Below, piece by piece: positions 1-8,367 of a DNA stretch of 61,310 bases; the stretch's first letter is position 1, and the number at the start of each line of letters is the position of its first letter. The DNA lies in NCBI RefSeq assembly GCF_007845645.1, contig NZ_VCQV01000033.1, positions 1 through 61,310 on the forward strand, read 5' to 3'. A model generated the notes under the pieces. That model was given only the letters and a program-made list of their open reading frames with translations. It was not told the origin of the DNA and ran no database searches. This stretch comes from Leekyejoonella antrihumi. GTDB taxonomy: Bacteria > Actinomycetota > Actinomycetes > Actinomycetales > Dermatophilaceae. The position numbers were made by a program, and so were the translations under genes.

Positions 1-95
1 CCCTGTGCGAGGAACTGACCGCCACCGAGACCACCTATCCCGGCACCAACCTGACGATCGTCTACACCGTCAAAGACCACCCCGACCCTTCATGA
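1..95 (+). pseudogene. 3' end of an unidentified gene, possibly a transposase
   Basis: Only the last 30 codons are in the window, ending at a TGA at 93-95. The tail contains ELTATETTYPGT and ends in KDHPDPS. From memory it resembles the C-terminus of some actinobacterial DDE transposases, but I cannot assign a family. Its position directly against a transporter gene that lacks its 5' part fits an insertion sequence whose right end lies at about 95-120. That is inference; the 5' part is not visible. Confidence 0.35.
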
Positions 96-120
96 ACTAT
101 CCCTCTATGTCAGGAGATCA

Positions 121-555
121 GAGACCCTAGCGGCCATCGGCGCGTTGTTCATCACCGCCGGGTCGGTCGCTATCGTCGTCGCGGTGCAGCTCAGCTCGCC
201 CAGCCTGTGGCTCTTCCTGCTCGGTGGCGCCGTGCTCGGCTTCGGCGGGGGCTCCTACTTCAAGAGCTCCCTACGCACAGTCATCGCCACGGGCAATCCC
301 GGCAGCCGCGCCGGCGCACTGACCCTGTTCTTCCTCGCCGGCTACCTGGGCCTCAGCATCCCCGCCGTCGGCCTCGGCCTGCTGGCCCAAGACGTGGCGG
401 CCAAGACGGCGCTGCTGATCTTCGGCGCACTGCTCGTCGCCGGCGTTGCCGCCAGCGCCGGACTCCTGCTACGCCGCCCGCAGCAGGCCGCACCGGCCCA
501 CACGCTCTCGACTCCCGATTCACATTCAGTCCACGAAGGTAGGCACGCAGCATGA
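121..555 (+). pseudogene. MFS transporter, C-terminal remnant
   Basis: About 145 codons of a very hydrophobic protein are open, with three to four membrane segments (roughly TLAAIGALFITAGSVAIVV, LWLFLLGGAVLGFGGGSYF, LTLFFLAGYLGLSIPAVGLGL, ALLIFGALLVAGVAASAGL). The glycine-rich helix and length match the C-terminal third of a 12-TM major facilitator. No start or N-terminal half precedes it; the frame stays open back to the end of the upstream gene at 95, consistent with truncation by an insertion. The stop overlaps the next start (ATGA, 552-555), so the pair was once translationally coupled. The substrate cannot be inferred. Confidence 0.7.
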
Positions 556-1190
556 GCAACGTCAGCATCATCGGAGTGGGAAACATGGCCCGCGCCATCG
601 GCGCCCGTGCACTCGAGGGCGGTAACTCCGTCGAGCTCATCGGCCGCGACCAGGCCAAGGCCGACGCGTTGGCTCGCGATCTCGGATCCGGCGCCACGAC
701 GCGAGCATTCGGCTCCGCGCCGAGCGGCGACATCGTGATCCTCGCCGTGCTCTACGCCAGCGCCGTTCCCATTGTCCGCCAGTACGGCGACGCACTGGCC
801 GGCAAGATCATCGTCGACATGGCCAACGCGTTCGCGCCCGGCGCCACGGGCCTGCTGACCCCTGATGGCAGCTCCGCCGCCGAGCAGATCGCCGACGTCG
901 CTCCCGCCGACGCGCACGTGGTCAAGGCGTTCAACACCCTCTTCGGCCATGTGCTGGAGGCCGGTTCGAACCAGCGCCGTCGGCTGGACGTCTTTCTCGC
1001 GGGGGACGACGCGCCGGCCAAGCAGGCCGTGTCGTCATTCATCGACAGCCTCGAGCTCCATCCGTTGGACGCCGGCCCGCTGACGATGGCGCGCAGCCTG
1101 GAGCACGCCGGGCTGCTGATGATGGGTCTGGCCGGCAACGGTGTGGGGCACTACAACTTCGCCCTCGCCATCACCGATCTGACCATCTAG
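552..1190 (+). CDS. F420-dependent NADP reductase-like NAD(P)-binding protein
   Basis: This 212-aa protein is a single Rossmann domain. The N-terminal GVGNMARAIGARAL nucleotide-binding loop, the GRDQAKADAL segment after beta-2 (where the NADP phosphate is usually bound) and the VVKAFNTLFGHVL motif are typical of the NADPH-dependent F420 reductase family (F420_oxidored domain). Members pass hydride between NADPH and coenzyme F420 or act as related cytosolic reductases; the true substrate is unknown here. It overlaps the truncated transporter by 4 bp and is followed after 66 bp by a cupin gene. The length is normal for the family. Confidence 0.75.
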   Translation: MSNVSIIGVGNMARAIGARALEGGNSVELIGRDQAKADALARDLGSGATTRAFGSAPSGDIVILAVLYASAVPIVRQYGDALAGKIIVDMANAFAPGATGLLTPDGSSAAEQIADVAPADAHVVKAFNTLFGHVLEAGSNQRRRLDVFLAGDDAPAKQAVSSFIDSLELHPLDAGPLTMARSLEHAGLLMMGLAGNGVGHYNFALAITDLTI

Positions 1191-1256
1191 CACGGGTGCA
1201 GCTGGGCGCAGTCCCATTCCCGTTCGAAACCCATCAAGGTGTGAAAGGAGTTTCTG

Positions 1257-1625
1257 ATGGACAAGGTGACGCTGACGGATGAAGCCGCGACATTGACGGA
1301 ATTCTGGTCACAGAAGGTCGTGGCGGCCGGCAATGGTCAACTCTTCAAGGTTGCCAAAGGTATCGGCTCGACCAGGTGGCACTCCCACGAAGACCAGGAC
1401 GAGGCCTTCCTGATCATTCAGGGGCAACTACGCATTCAGCTCCGATCTCACGACGTGGACCTGGGCCCCGGCGACCTGTTCGTGGTCCCTCGCGGGGTGG
1501 AACACCGTCCCGTCGCTGCCGAAGAAACACGCTTCCTCATCATCGGACCAGAGGTCACCTCCACCGTCGCCGGCGGCAAACCGGAGTGGAGCTACGGCGG
1601 TGGCACACCGCCCGAGTCGTCCTGA
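1257..1625 (+). CDS. Small cupin-domain protein
   Basis: The 122-aa product is one cupin barrel. The first metal-binding motif is visible around residues 41-56 (TRWHSHEDQDEAFLII, two His and one Glu) and the second near residues 72-86 (PGDLFVVPRGVEHRP, one His). Such single-domain cupins bind a divalent metal and serve as small isomerases, dioxygenases or sensors; nothing narrows this down. A good ribosome site, AAAGGAG, lies eight bases before the ATG. It is probably co-transcribed with the upstream reductase and converges on the fucosidase gene. Confidence 0.8.
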   Translation: MDKVTLTDEAATLTEFWSQKVVAAGNGQLFKVAKGIGSTRWHSHEDQDEAFLIIQGQLRIQLRSHDVDLGPGDLFVVPRGVEHRPVAAEETRFLIIGPEVTSTVAGGKPEWSYGGGTPPESS

Positions 1626-1769
1626 ACCTCCGGGCGGAGCGGTGAACGTGCCGACGGCGGTGAGCCCTGCAGGCCGCGACCGCGAGAGCCTGGCGCCCAC
1701 GAAGGCAGCACGGCGGGCCACGAGCCCCGTGGCCGCTCCACACGTGGACGGCGACCCATCCGCCGCGGC

Positions 1770-3536
1770 CTATCTTGGGGTGATCGGCTCCAGCCTCACG
1801 GCGATCATGTTGACACCGCTGCTGTCCCACTTGGAGTCAACAACCACCAAATCCTCGATCGCGAGCTCCTGCTGCCCGACGCTGGACACCTGAAGCCTCC
1901 CGATCTCGCTGCGAATAACCTTCCAGTAGTGGAGGATCGGATAAGTCTCGTCGCCGTCTCGGTGCAGCGTGAACGGCTGCCGGTCAGCGCCCGCAACAAG
2001 GTTTCCCGTCATGCCATCGGCCCACCATTGCGGGTTGGCGTTGCTGAACGTCTCCTTGCTGAGCAGCACCACGCGGTAGTCGCCCGGCGTCGCCATGGTG
2101 AAGTTCCAGCGCACCGATCCGTCGCCGCCGGTTTCCCCTGTCCAAACATCAAGACGGAGGGCGCACCCGGGAATCTGGACCAGGTTCCGGGCGACTGTGG
2201 GTGCGTGGCGGAACGTGAGCTCGATGGTTCGCGGCAGCCCATCGGTGGGCGGTGGCAGTTCTAGGCTGACGACGGTGGCGGTGCCGTCTGTCGCAGCGTC
2301 GGCCACAGTGAAAGGCACCGGGGTTTCGGTGGCACGGTCCAGAACGGCCGTGGGCGCCGACGTGAGGCCGGGCAGGGACAGCTCGCGCGCTTCATGATCG
2401 GCGACGTGCAGGAAGAGCGAGGATCCGGCGGTGGTGACGTAGCCCCAGTCGAAGCTTCCCGGGAAGGGCGAGGCACCTGCGGCGCGGATGCCCGGTGCGG
2501 CTCGATCCATCCATGCACCGATACCGCCGAACTGGTCCAGCGTCTGTTGCGGCATCGAGCCGGTGGCGTCAGGTCCCGCGTTGAGCAACAGATTTCCGCC
2601 ACGACTCACCGTGTAGGCCAGCGTTTCGCAGAGGCCTGCCACCGGCTTCCAGCCCGCGGCCCGCTGGGAGTACGCCCAGCTGTCGTTCGTGGTGGCGGCC
2701 GTTTCCCAGTACCGGGCCGGTAGAACGTTGTTGAAGTAGTTGTCATCCATGGAGTTGTAGTCGGCGTCCGCGCCGCCACCGAGACGACTGTTGATGACGG
2801 CACCCGGTTGCAGCTCTCTGACCAGGTCAAAGGCCTCGTGGGCGCATTCCTCCGGGATGCCACTGGGCATGTCGAACCACAACAGCCCGAGATCTCCGTA
2901 GTTGCTGAGGATTTCACGCAGCTGCGGCACCGCCTTGCGGCGCCAGTAGCGGTGAAAGTCCCCCTGCGCGGGATCGAAGTCCCAGTCATTGCACTGTGGC
3001 CCTACTGCATCCGGGTCCTCCCAGTCGATGGTCTGGGAGTAGTAGATCCCGAGCATGATCTCGTGCTCGGCACAAGCCTGCGCAATCTCGGCCAGCGGGT
3101 CGCGACCGAACGGCGTGGCATCCACGACGTTGTATGCCGACGCCTCCGAGTGAAACATGGCGAACCCGTCATGGTGTGTCGCCGTGTACACGAAATACTT
3201 GGCACCGGCCTCGGACGCCATGCGCACCCAGTCGCGCGCATTGAAGCCAGTCGGGTTGAAGGACTTTGCCAGATCACCGTATTCGGACAACGGAATCTTT
3301 GCCTTGAACTGGATCCATTCGGCCAGTCCTGCTATGTGCCGGCCGGCCCAAACTCCGGCCGGTATCGACGAAATACCCCAGTGCACGAAGACACCGAACT
3401 TTGCGTCTGACCACTCCTGGCGCCGCTGAATGTCCTGCGAGGTCTGCTGAACCACGGACGGGCCGTGAACTCCCTCGTCGGCGGTGGGCGCCTGAAATGC
3501 AGACTTACGGGAGGGCGTGGGGGTCGTCGGAGGCAT
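1770..3536 (-). CDS. GH29 alpha-L-fucosidase, cytosolic
   Basis: This protein of about 588 aa has the GH29 catalytic barrel. KFGVFVHWG opens the domain, ATHHDGFAMF is the hallmark His-His motif, and GLLWFDMPSG carries the expected nucleophile (Asp222 from the start chosen). A beta-sandwich-like C-terminal part follows (RGGNLLLNAGPDATG onward). GH29 enzymes remove alpha-L-fucose from glycan ends. No signal peptide is seen, so it should act in the cytosol on imported oligosaccharides. The frame continues upstream to 3722, but the extra residues do not resemble the family; ATGs at 3569 and 3536 are both possible and neither has a strong ribosome site. It lies downstream of the TatA and PL8 lyase genes on the same strand. 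Confidence 0.85.
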   Translation of the reverse strand: MPPTTPTPSRKSAFQAPTADEGVHGPSVVQQTSQDIQRRQEWSDAKFGVFVHWGISSIPAGVWAGRHIAGLAEWIQFKAKIPLSEYGDLAKSFNPTGFNARDWVRMASEAGAKYFVYTATHHDGFAMFHSEASAYNVVDATPFGRDPLAEIAQACAEHEIMLGIYYSQTIDWEDPDAVGPQCNDWDFDPAQGDFHRYWRRKAVPQLREILSNYGDLGLLWFDMPSGIPEECAHEAFDLVRELQPGAVINSRLGGGADADYNSMDDNYFNNVLPARYWETAATTNDSWAYSQRAAGWKPVAGLCETLAYTVSRGGNLLLNAGPDATGSMPQQTLDQFGGIGAWMDRAAPGIRAAGASPFPGSFDWGYVTTAGSSLFLHVADHEARELSLPGLTSAPTAVLDRATETPVPFTVADAATDGTATVVSLELPPPTDGLPRTIELTFRHAPTVARNLVQIPGCALRLDVWTGETGGDGSVRWNFTMATPGDYRVVLLSKETFSNANPQWWADGMTGNLVAGADRQPFTLHRDGDETYPILHYWKVIRSEIGRLQVSSVGQQELAIEDLVVVDSKWDSSGVNMIAVRLEPITPR

Positions 3537-3824
3537 GGCCACGATGTTACCTGCGCTGTCTTGGCCCATTGAGTTCACTCGTGTGAAGGCGCCTCTGGTG
3601 ATGGGTCGTCTCAGGAGAGTGCGACACGAACCTTCTTCCTGAGGGCGGATGAAGCCAGCAGGAAGCTTCTGTCGTGTAGGACGACTCAAGAAGAGTGGCC
3701 GTTCGGACAAGGTCTTTGACAACTGCCTGATCTCGAACCTTGCAACAGGTCACGCAAAAGCGGCACGGGTCCAACCTGCGACACCTGGAGTGCAGTCGGC
3801 TGCGGCGATTGCGAATCCGACGGA

Positions 3825-4108
3825 TCAGGCGCCAATGCCCGTGCTGCCGGTTTGTCTCGAAGGGTCGGTCGGCCGGACGGGCTGATCGGCCGGCGGCTGC
3901 GGACCAGCGGTCTGACCTGACGCGGTCTGACCGGACACTCCGCTCCTGGCTTGGTTCTCGGCCTTGAAGTCGTCAATCTCGGTCTTGAGGATGCGTGCTG
4001 ACCGGCCCAGGCTACGTGCCGCGTCGGGAGCCGTTTCCAGCCGAAGAGGATAACGACGAGCAGCACAAGGATGACGATGTGCCACCCATCAAAAATGTTT
4101 CGTCCCAC
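3825..4108 (-). pseudogene. tatA: Sec-independent translocase TatA, frameshifted
   Basis: Read in two frames this is a complete TatA. A GTG start at 4108 gives a short N-terminus, one membrane helix (IVILVLLVVILFGWKRLP), then, after a one-base shift at about 4026-4028, the amphipathic helix DAARSLGRSARILKTEIDDF and a polar Q/P-rich tail ending at 3825. The break falls in a CCC run and is repaired by adding one C. AAGGG precedes the GTG at good spacing. TatA forms the pore for folded, twin-arginine-signal proteins, and the adjacent PL8 lyase carries such a signal. It may be a decayed accessory TatA or a base-calling error. Confidence 0.8.
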
Positions 4109-4170
4109 AAAGATGGTCCCTTCTTGTCATCCTGGTTGACGATGGGCTGGATCATGAGACCAGCCGAGGT

Positions 4171-4199
4171 GGAGTCAGCCGCGATCGGCGACTGACTCC
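4171..4199 (-). terminator. Hairpin downstream of the PL8 lyase
   Basis: GGAGTCAG (4171-4178) pairs with CTGACTCC (4192-4199), with further partial pairing across CCGCGATCGGCG. It lies 19 bp past the lyase stop on the minus strand and before tatA. There is no U-tract, which is common for actinobacterial terminators. Confidence 0.55.
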
Positions 4200-4217
4200 A
4201 CTCGGCTCACCTGCTGG

Positions 4218-7200
4218 TCAGGCCTTCGTCAGGTCCAGCTCGGTGGGCAGGCCGTCGGCGCACTGGACGGTGACCGACGTGGTGCCGTGGCCGGCCCGGG
4301 TGGTGACACCCTGGGTGGCACAGGTCCACCCGCCTTCCAGCTCCACGGTGATTGCGCTGCCCTGACCGGGCGAGTCTCGCCATGGCACGTCGTACGGTGA
4401 GGCGGTGGGTGCGGACTTGTCCGGGCCGGTGTAGAACCGCAGGTCCGGGTCGGTGACCGACAGGGCCAGCCCGTTCGAGGTCGGCTGCACGAGCACGACC
4501 GAGGGAGTGTCCACCGCCCGCACCAGCCTATCAGTCAGCCGGTGCGATCGCTCGAAGACCGCGCACCCGGTGATCCCGGTGGCCCGGTCACTGACCACGT
4601 GGGCGGTGGTGTCGTGCCGCAGCACCGCATACGGGGCCGTGGACCGATCCTGCATGTCCGCCGCGAACGTCGTCATCGTCTCCGCCGTCGCCCCGACCAC
4701 CAGCGCGTACTCGTAGGAGCCTCCGCGCGGTTTGGTCCCGTGATCCAGCACCGCGGTCGCGTACGGCTGCGAGGCCGTGGTGGTGTTGCCCTGGTCCGGG
4801 GCGGTCTGCACCGCACGAGAGACCACCAGCTGCTGACCCTTGGGCACGTAGTACCCATTGCTCTGCGGGTCGATCAGCCAGACCGCGCTGCGGGTCTTGC
4901 TCGCGTTGCTGTACGGCAGCGTGCTGATCGACCCGTCGCGCGAGTCCACCGTCGGCACACTGGTGTCGGCCAGGTAGCACTGGAACAGTGTGGTCTCGGT
5001 GTGATGCGACCGGTCGTTGTTCACGATGCCCTCACCCAGGGCGATGACCCGGTTGTCGAAGAGGAACACCGACTTGCGGGCGTAGAACGACCCGTTGTAC
5101 TCCGCGTTCTCGTGCAACGACATCAAGAACGCGCCGTTCTGCCCACCAATCGTGCCGCCACCACCAAGGCGCTGATCGGTCAGCAGCATCTCTTCACCCA
5201 CGGGGGTGATGTTAGAGATCAGCTGGTCGTAGGGCAGGTTGATGGAGGTGGTGCCCGGGTAGCGATTCCAGTCCCATCCGGGCTGTACGAAACCCGAGCC
5301 TGCATTGCTGATCGGGTCTCCCCCGGCCATCACCTGCACATGACCATAGGTGACGTAGCGGCCATACATATTGCTGGCCCAATACATCTCGGTGGACCAC
5401 AGGTAGCGGTTGTGGCCACGCACCGACACCAACCAGTTGTCCCGCCGGTGCGAGACCAACGGTGAGTGGTTCATCACCTGACACCCGGTCGGGGCCGGCT
5501 CGGCGACCACCCCAGCCTTGGCCAAGGCCGATTTCAGCTCCAGTTGCGCCGAGTATGCGTGGAAGTTCGGCAGCAGCCGCAGGAAGGCCGCACCCATCTG
5601 CGGGTCCAGCGCATGCTTGCCGTCGGGGCTACCCAGCTGAGTCATGGTCTGATATCCATTGAGCGAAAGGCCATCGACGCCCGTGGGGTGCCGGTTCGCC
5701 AGTGCGATCGGCCAGTTGATCTCATTGGCGTAGAAACGCATCGCCAGCAGCGCGTCGACCCACCGCTGGTGCGTCTCCTGGGACACCGCGAACCCGGTCC
5801 CGGACAACGCCAGCAGGGCCGGTGACCCGCCGCTGAAGCCGTCCCGCGAATAGGCCGGGTAGTGACCCATGTGGTGGAAGGTCGACAGGTCCGGCTTGAA
5901 CCCGCCCTCGGTCCCGGCCGAGAACTTGCTCGCGTTGTCGATCCACTGCTGCACCAGCTTGACCCTGGCGACCTTTTCCGCGTCGCTGTCGGACAGCAGG
6001 GCACTGCCCAGCATGCCCATCAGCGTGGTGTTGATGATGTCCATGATGCCGTTGTAGAACTTGGCGACATCCCTCGTGCTCTGCCTCATGCGGCCCATCC
6101 CGACCATCCACGCCAGCATCGCCTTGGCATGCGATAGCAGATTGCGCTGAGCTAGCACGTCGCGCATCAGCCAGACTGAGGTGTAAAGTTCCCCGGCCTG
6201 GTAACCGAGGTGGTGGATCGTGCCTTGCACGCTGCCGTCGTCCCAACCCTCGTCCCACAAGTGCTGCAGCATCCGCACATACAGGTCGGCCAGCTGGCTC
6301 TGCAGGGTCGAGTCCGTGGTCGAGGTGTAGGCCGCCGCGATCGTCTGCATCTCCTTGGTGTACTTCTCCAACGGAGCCTCCGGCGCCAACCGGGCAAGGT
6401 CGGTGGCGATTGCCGCCGGCCAGATCGCATTCTGATGACCCAGGATCGGCCGGCCAGTGCCGCCCTTGCTTCCCGCGGCGGGCACACCGAAGCCGTCGAC
6501 CGCCTTCGCGATGGCGGCGACCGACGCGGCAGTCACCGTCGTGTTGTGCTCCACCGCGACCGTGTAGGCCTGCTCGATCGTGGCCAGGTCCGCCAGCTGC
6601 GCGGTCGTCGGAGTGGGTGTCGGCAGTGGCTTGGCGTCCTGCTGCGAGAACCACAACAGGTCCAGCCAGTGCTCATTCGCCCCAGTGGACACTTCCGGAT
6701 TGGCGAATGGCACCTGCCGGTCCCGAGTCGGGAAGTTCGATCGCACCGGCTGGTTGACGAGAATGTAGTCCAGATAGATCGTGCCGGCCCGGCGCGGCGC
6801 CACGAACCGCAGTGTGTCCATGTCGCCTCGCACCCGGCCGTTCATGTCCTCATACCGGATCCAGACGGTGCGCCACCCGGTGAAATCCAGATGTACGTCA
6901 CACCACGCATCGGTGTGCGACCCGCGCCCCGCCTCGATCCGCATCGTGTCCGACGATGGCGTGAACTGGTACATCCAGAACGCCAGAGTGTCCACGTTTG
7001 CGCCGATGTCGGCGCCGTTGCCGCCGGTAGGAGGCCCGATCTCCAAGGGCGCGTTGATCACAAGCCGACCCCGTGAGCCGTAGTTCCATTGCAGGCTCGA
7101 CGTCCCGGTGTGGTAGACGTCGCTGGTGATGCTCATCGTCGAAGCGGGGGACACGCTGAACTGCTTGGGAACCGTCGTCTCCAGCAGGAACACCGGTGGC

Positions 7201-7391
7201 TGGAGGGCCAGGGCCTGGGCCTCCAGCTCGGGCATGGTCGACGCCGTGGGGGGCGTGACCGCCAACGGCGCCCCGGTCGGTGGACTGACCGGGGCAGCAT
7301 TCGCGCGTGGGGCCAGCAAAGCAGTCGCCGTACCCGCAGCGGCGACCGTCAGCAGCGTGCGACGACTGAAGTCGTGGGACGAGAGTGACAT
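4218..7391 (-). CDS. PL8 chondroitinase ABC-type polysaccharide lyase, Tat-exported
   Basis: The product is 1057 aa from the ATG at 7391, which has AGGAAG upstream; the frame extends to 7499 but without family-like sequence. Residues 1-35 form a twin-arginine signal (SRRTLL, alanine-rich core, then RANAAP). About residues 65-215 resemble the jelly-roll Lyase_N domain, followed by the alpha-toroid catalytic domain and beta-sandwiches. The four catalytic residues known for chondroitinase ABC I can be matched: His507 and Tyr514 (FHHMGHYPAY), Arg567 (ANRHPTG) and Glu668 (LWSTEMYW). These enzymes cleave uronic-acid glycosaminoglycans by beta-elimination. Nearby sulfatases and a fucosidase support a role on sulfated glycans. 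Hyaluronate or another uronate substrate is also possible. Confidence 0.88.
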   Translation of the reverse strand: MSLSSHDFSRRTLLTVAAAGTATALLAPRANAAPVSPPTGAPLAVTPPTASTMPELEAQALALQPPVFLLETTVPKQFSVSPASTMSITSDVYHTGTSSLQWNYGSRGRLVINAPLEIGPPTGGNGADIGANVDTLAFWMYQFTPSSDTMRIEAGRGSHTDAWCDVHLDFTGWRTVWIRYEDMNGRVRGDMDTLRFVAPRRAGTIYLDYILVNQPVRSNFPTRDRQVPFANPEVSTGANEHWLDLLWFSQQDAKPLPTPTPTTAQLADLATIEQAYTVAVEHNTTVTAASVAAIAKAVDGFGVPAAGSKGGTGRPILGHQNAIWPAAIATDLARLAPEAPLEKYTKEMQTIAAAYTSTTDSTLQSQLADLYVRMLQHLWDEGWDDGSVQGTIHHLGYQAGELYTSVWLMRDVLAQRNLLSHAKAMLAWMVGMGRMRQSTRDVAKFYNGIMDIINTTLMGMLGSALLSDSDAEKVARVKLVQQWIDNASKFSAGTEGGFKPDLSTFHHMGHYPAYSRDGFSGGSPALLALSGTGFAVSQETHQRWVDALLAMRFYANEINWPIALANRHPTGVDGLSLNGYQTMTQLGSPDGKHALDPQMGAAFLRLLPNFHAYSAQLELKSALAKAGVVAEPAPTGCQVMNHSPLVSHRRDNWLVSVRGHNRYLWSTEMYWASNMYGRYVTYGHVQVMAGGDPISNAGSGFVQPGWDWNRYPGTTSINLPYDQLISNITPVGEEMLLTDQRLGGGGTIGGQNGAFLMSLHENAEYNGSFYARKSVFLFDNRVIALGEGIVNNDRSHHTETTLFQCYLADTSVPTVDSRDGSISTLPYSNASKTRSAVWLIDPQSNGYYVPKGQQLVVSRAVQTAPDQGNTTTASQPYATAVLDHGTKPRGGSYEYALVVGATAETMTTFAADMQDRSTAPYAVLRHDTTAHVVSDRATGITGCAVFERSHRLTDRLVRAVDTPSVVLVQPTSNGLALSVTDPDLRFYTGPDKSAPTASPYDVPWRDSPGQGSAITVELEGGWTCATQGVTTRAGHGTTSVTVQCADGLPTELDLTKA

Positions 7392-7483
7392 TGAGTCTTC
7401 TTCCTTGAAGGGGGCTTCTTCCGAAGTAAACTGCTGCTGCGCAAGACGATTCAAGAAGGATTGTGATCTATGCCATGAACTTG

Positions 7484-7497
7484 GGCAAACGCTTACC
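7484..7497. promoter_or_regulatory. LacI-type operator between lyase and isomerase genes
   Basis: GGCAAACGCTTACC fits a dyad GGnAAnCGnTTnCC centred on CG, the usual core of LacI-family operators. It lies between the divergent PL8 lyase (ATG 7391) and isomerase-like (GTG 7552) genes. A near-identical site precedes the sulfatase at 9865, close to a LacI regulator gene. Confidence 0.7.
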
Positions 7498-7551
7498 AAC
7501 TTGGCGGAACCTTTACCATTGGTGCATTCAACTCAGAACGGAAGTGTGTCA

Positions 7552-8358
7552 GTGAAGTTCGCCTTGTCGACCCTTGGTTGCCCCGAACTGTCCGTGTCGG
7601 AGTCGGCGGCATTGGCTCACGCTCAGGGATATTCGGGCCTCGAGCTGCGGTCGGGGCCAGCTGCCACGGTTTCCTTCGAAGCAAAAGCGGAGGACCGCCG
7701 GGGCTGGCGCGCCCAGCTCGATCAACACCGCGTGCAGGCACTGTCCATCGCCTCATATGTGAAGCTTTGTGACACCAGCGTTGAGGATGCTGAGGTGATC
7801 GAAAGCGGTCTCGCCCAGGCCCGGCTCGCGCATGACCTCGGCGCGACCTGGTTGCGGATCTTCCCCGGTGGCACACGTGGCGTGCCATGCCCGCCCGACG
7901 TCGAAGAGCGCGCAGGTCGCCGACTCGCCGGAATCGTCTCGGCCTGCGAGGGGCTCAGCGTGCGGCTCGCAGTCGAAACGCACGACAGCCACCCGACGGC
8001 TCGTGACGTGCTTCGCCTGATCGACTCCGAGGGATGCGGTGACGTATGCGTCATCTGGGACATGCTGCACACCTGGCTCGGCAATGAGGCACCCGAGGAG
8101 ACCGTTCGACTGCTCGCCGGTCGACTCGCCTATGCCCAGGTCAAGGATGTTGCCGGACACGACGAGCTAGCGCCACTGGCGCTCGGCGACGGGGTCCTTC
8201 CGCTGCAACGGGGTCTTGACCTGTTGCGCGACCACGACCTGACCGACTGGGTGTCGTGGGAGTACGAACGCGCATGGCACCCGGACGCGCCATCTCTTGC
8301 CGAGCTGGGCGAACCAGGCCGACGCTGGCTCACCCGGGCGCTGTCAGAGCGGAGGTGA
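7552..8358 (+). CDS. Sugar phosphate isomerase/epimerase-like TIM barrel protein
   Basis: From the GTG at 7552 (GGAAG seven bases upstream) the protein is 268 aa and begins VKFALSTLGCPELS. The fold matches the xylose-isomerase-like/AP endonuclease 2 TIM barrel. LAVETHDSHPTARD and VCVIWDMLHTWL carry the Glu, His and Asp that usually bind a metal, and DWVSWEYERAWH supplies the last Glu. Members isomerise or epimerise sugars and sugar phosphates; the exact substrate is unknown. It is divergent from the PL8 lyase across the LacI-type operator, so it probably processes a product of the same glycan. Starts further upstream would run through that operator. Confidence 0.8.
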   Translation: MKFALSTLGCPELSVSESAALAHAQGYSGLELRSGPAATVSFEAKAEDRRGWRAQLDQHRVQALSIASYVKLCDTSVEDAEVIESGLAQARLAHDLGATWLRIFPGGTRGVPCPPDVEERAGRRLAGIVSACEGLSVRLAVETHDSHPTARDVLRLIDSEGCGDVCVIWDMLHTWLGNEAPEETVRLLAGRLAYAQVKDVAGHDELAPLALGDGVLPLQRGLDLLRDHDLTDWVSWEYERAWHPDAPSLAELGEPGRRWLTRALSERR

Positions 8359-8367
8359 CCGCGAAGC

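Noticed and set aside
3537-3722. N-terminal extension of the GH29 fucosidase
   Set aside because: Although open, the extra 62 codons have no family resemblance and no ribosome site; the ATG at 3536 (or 3569) fits better.
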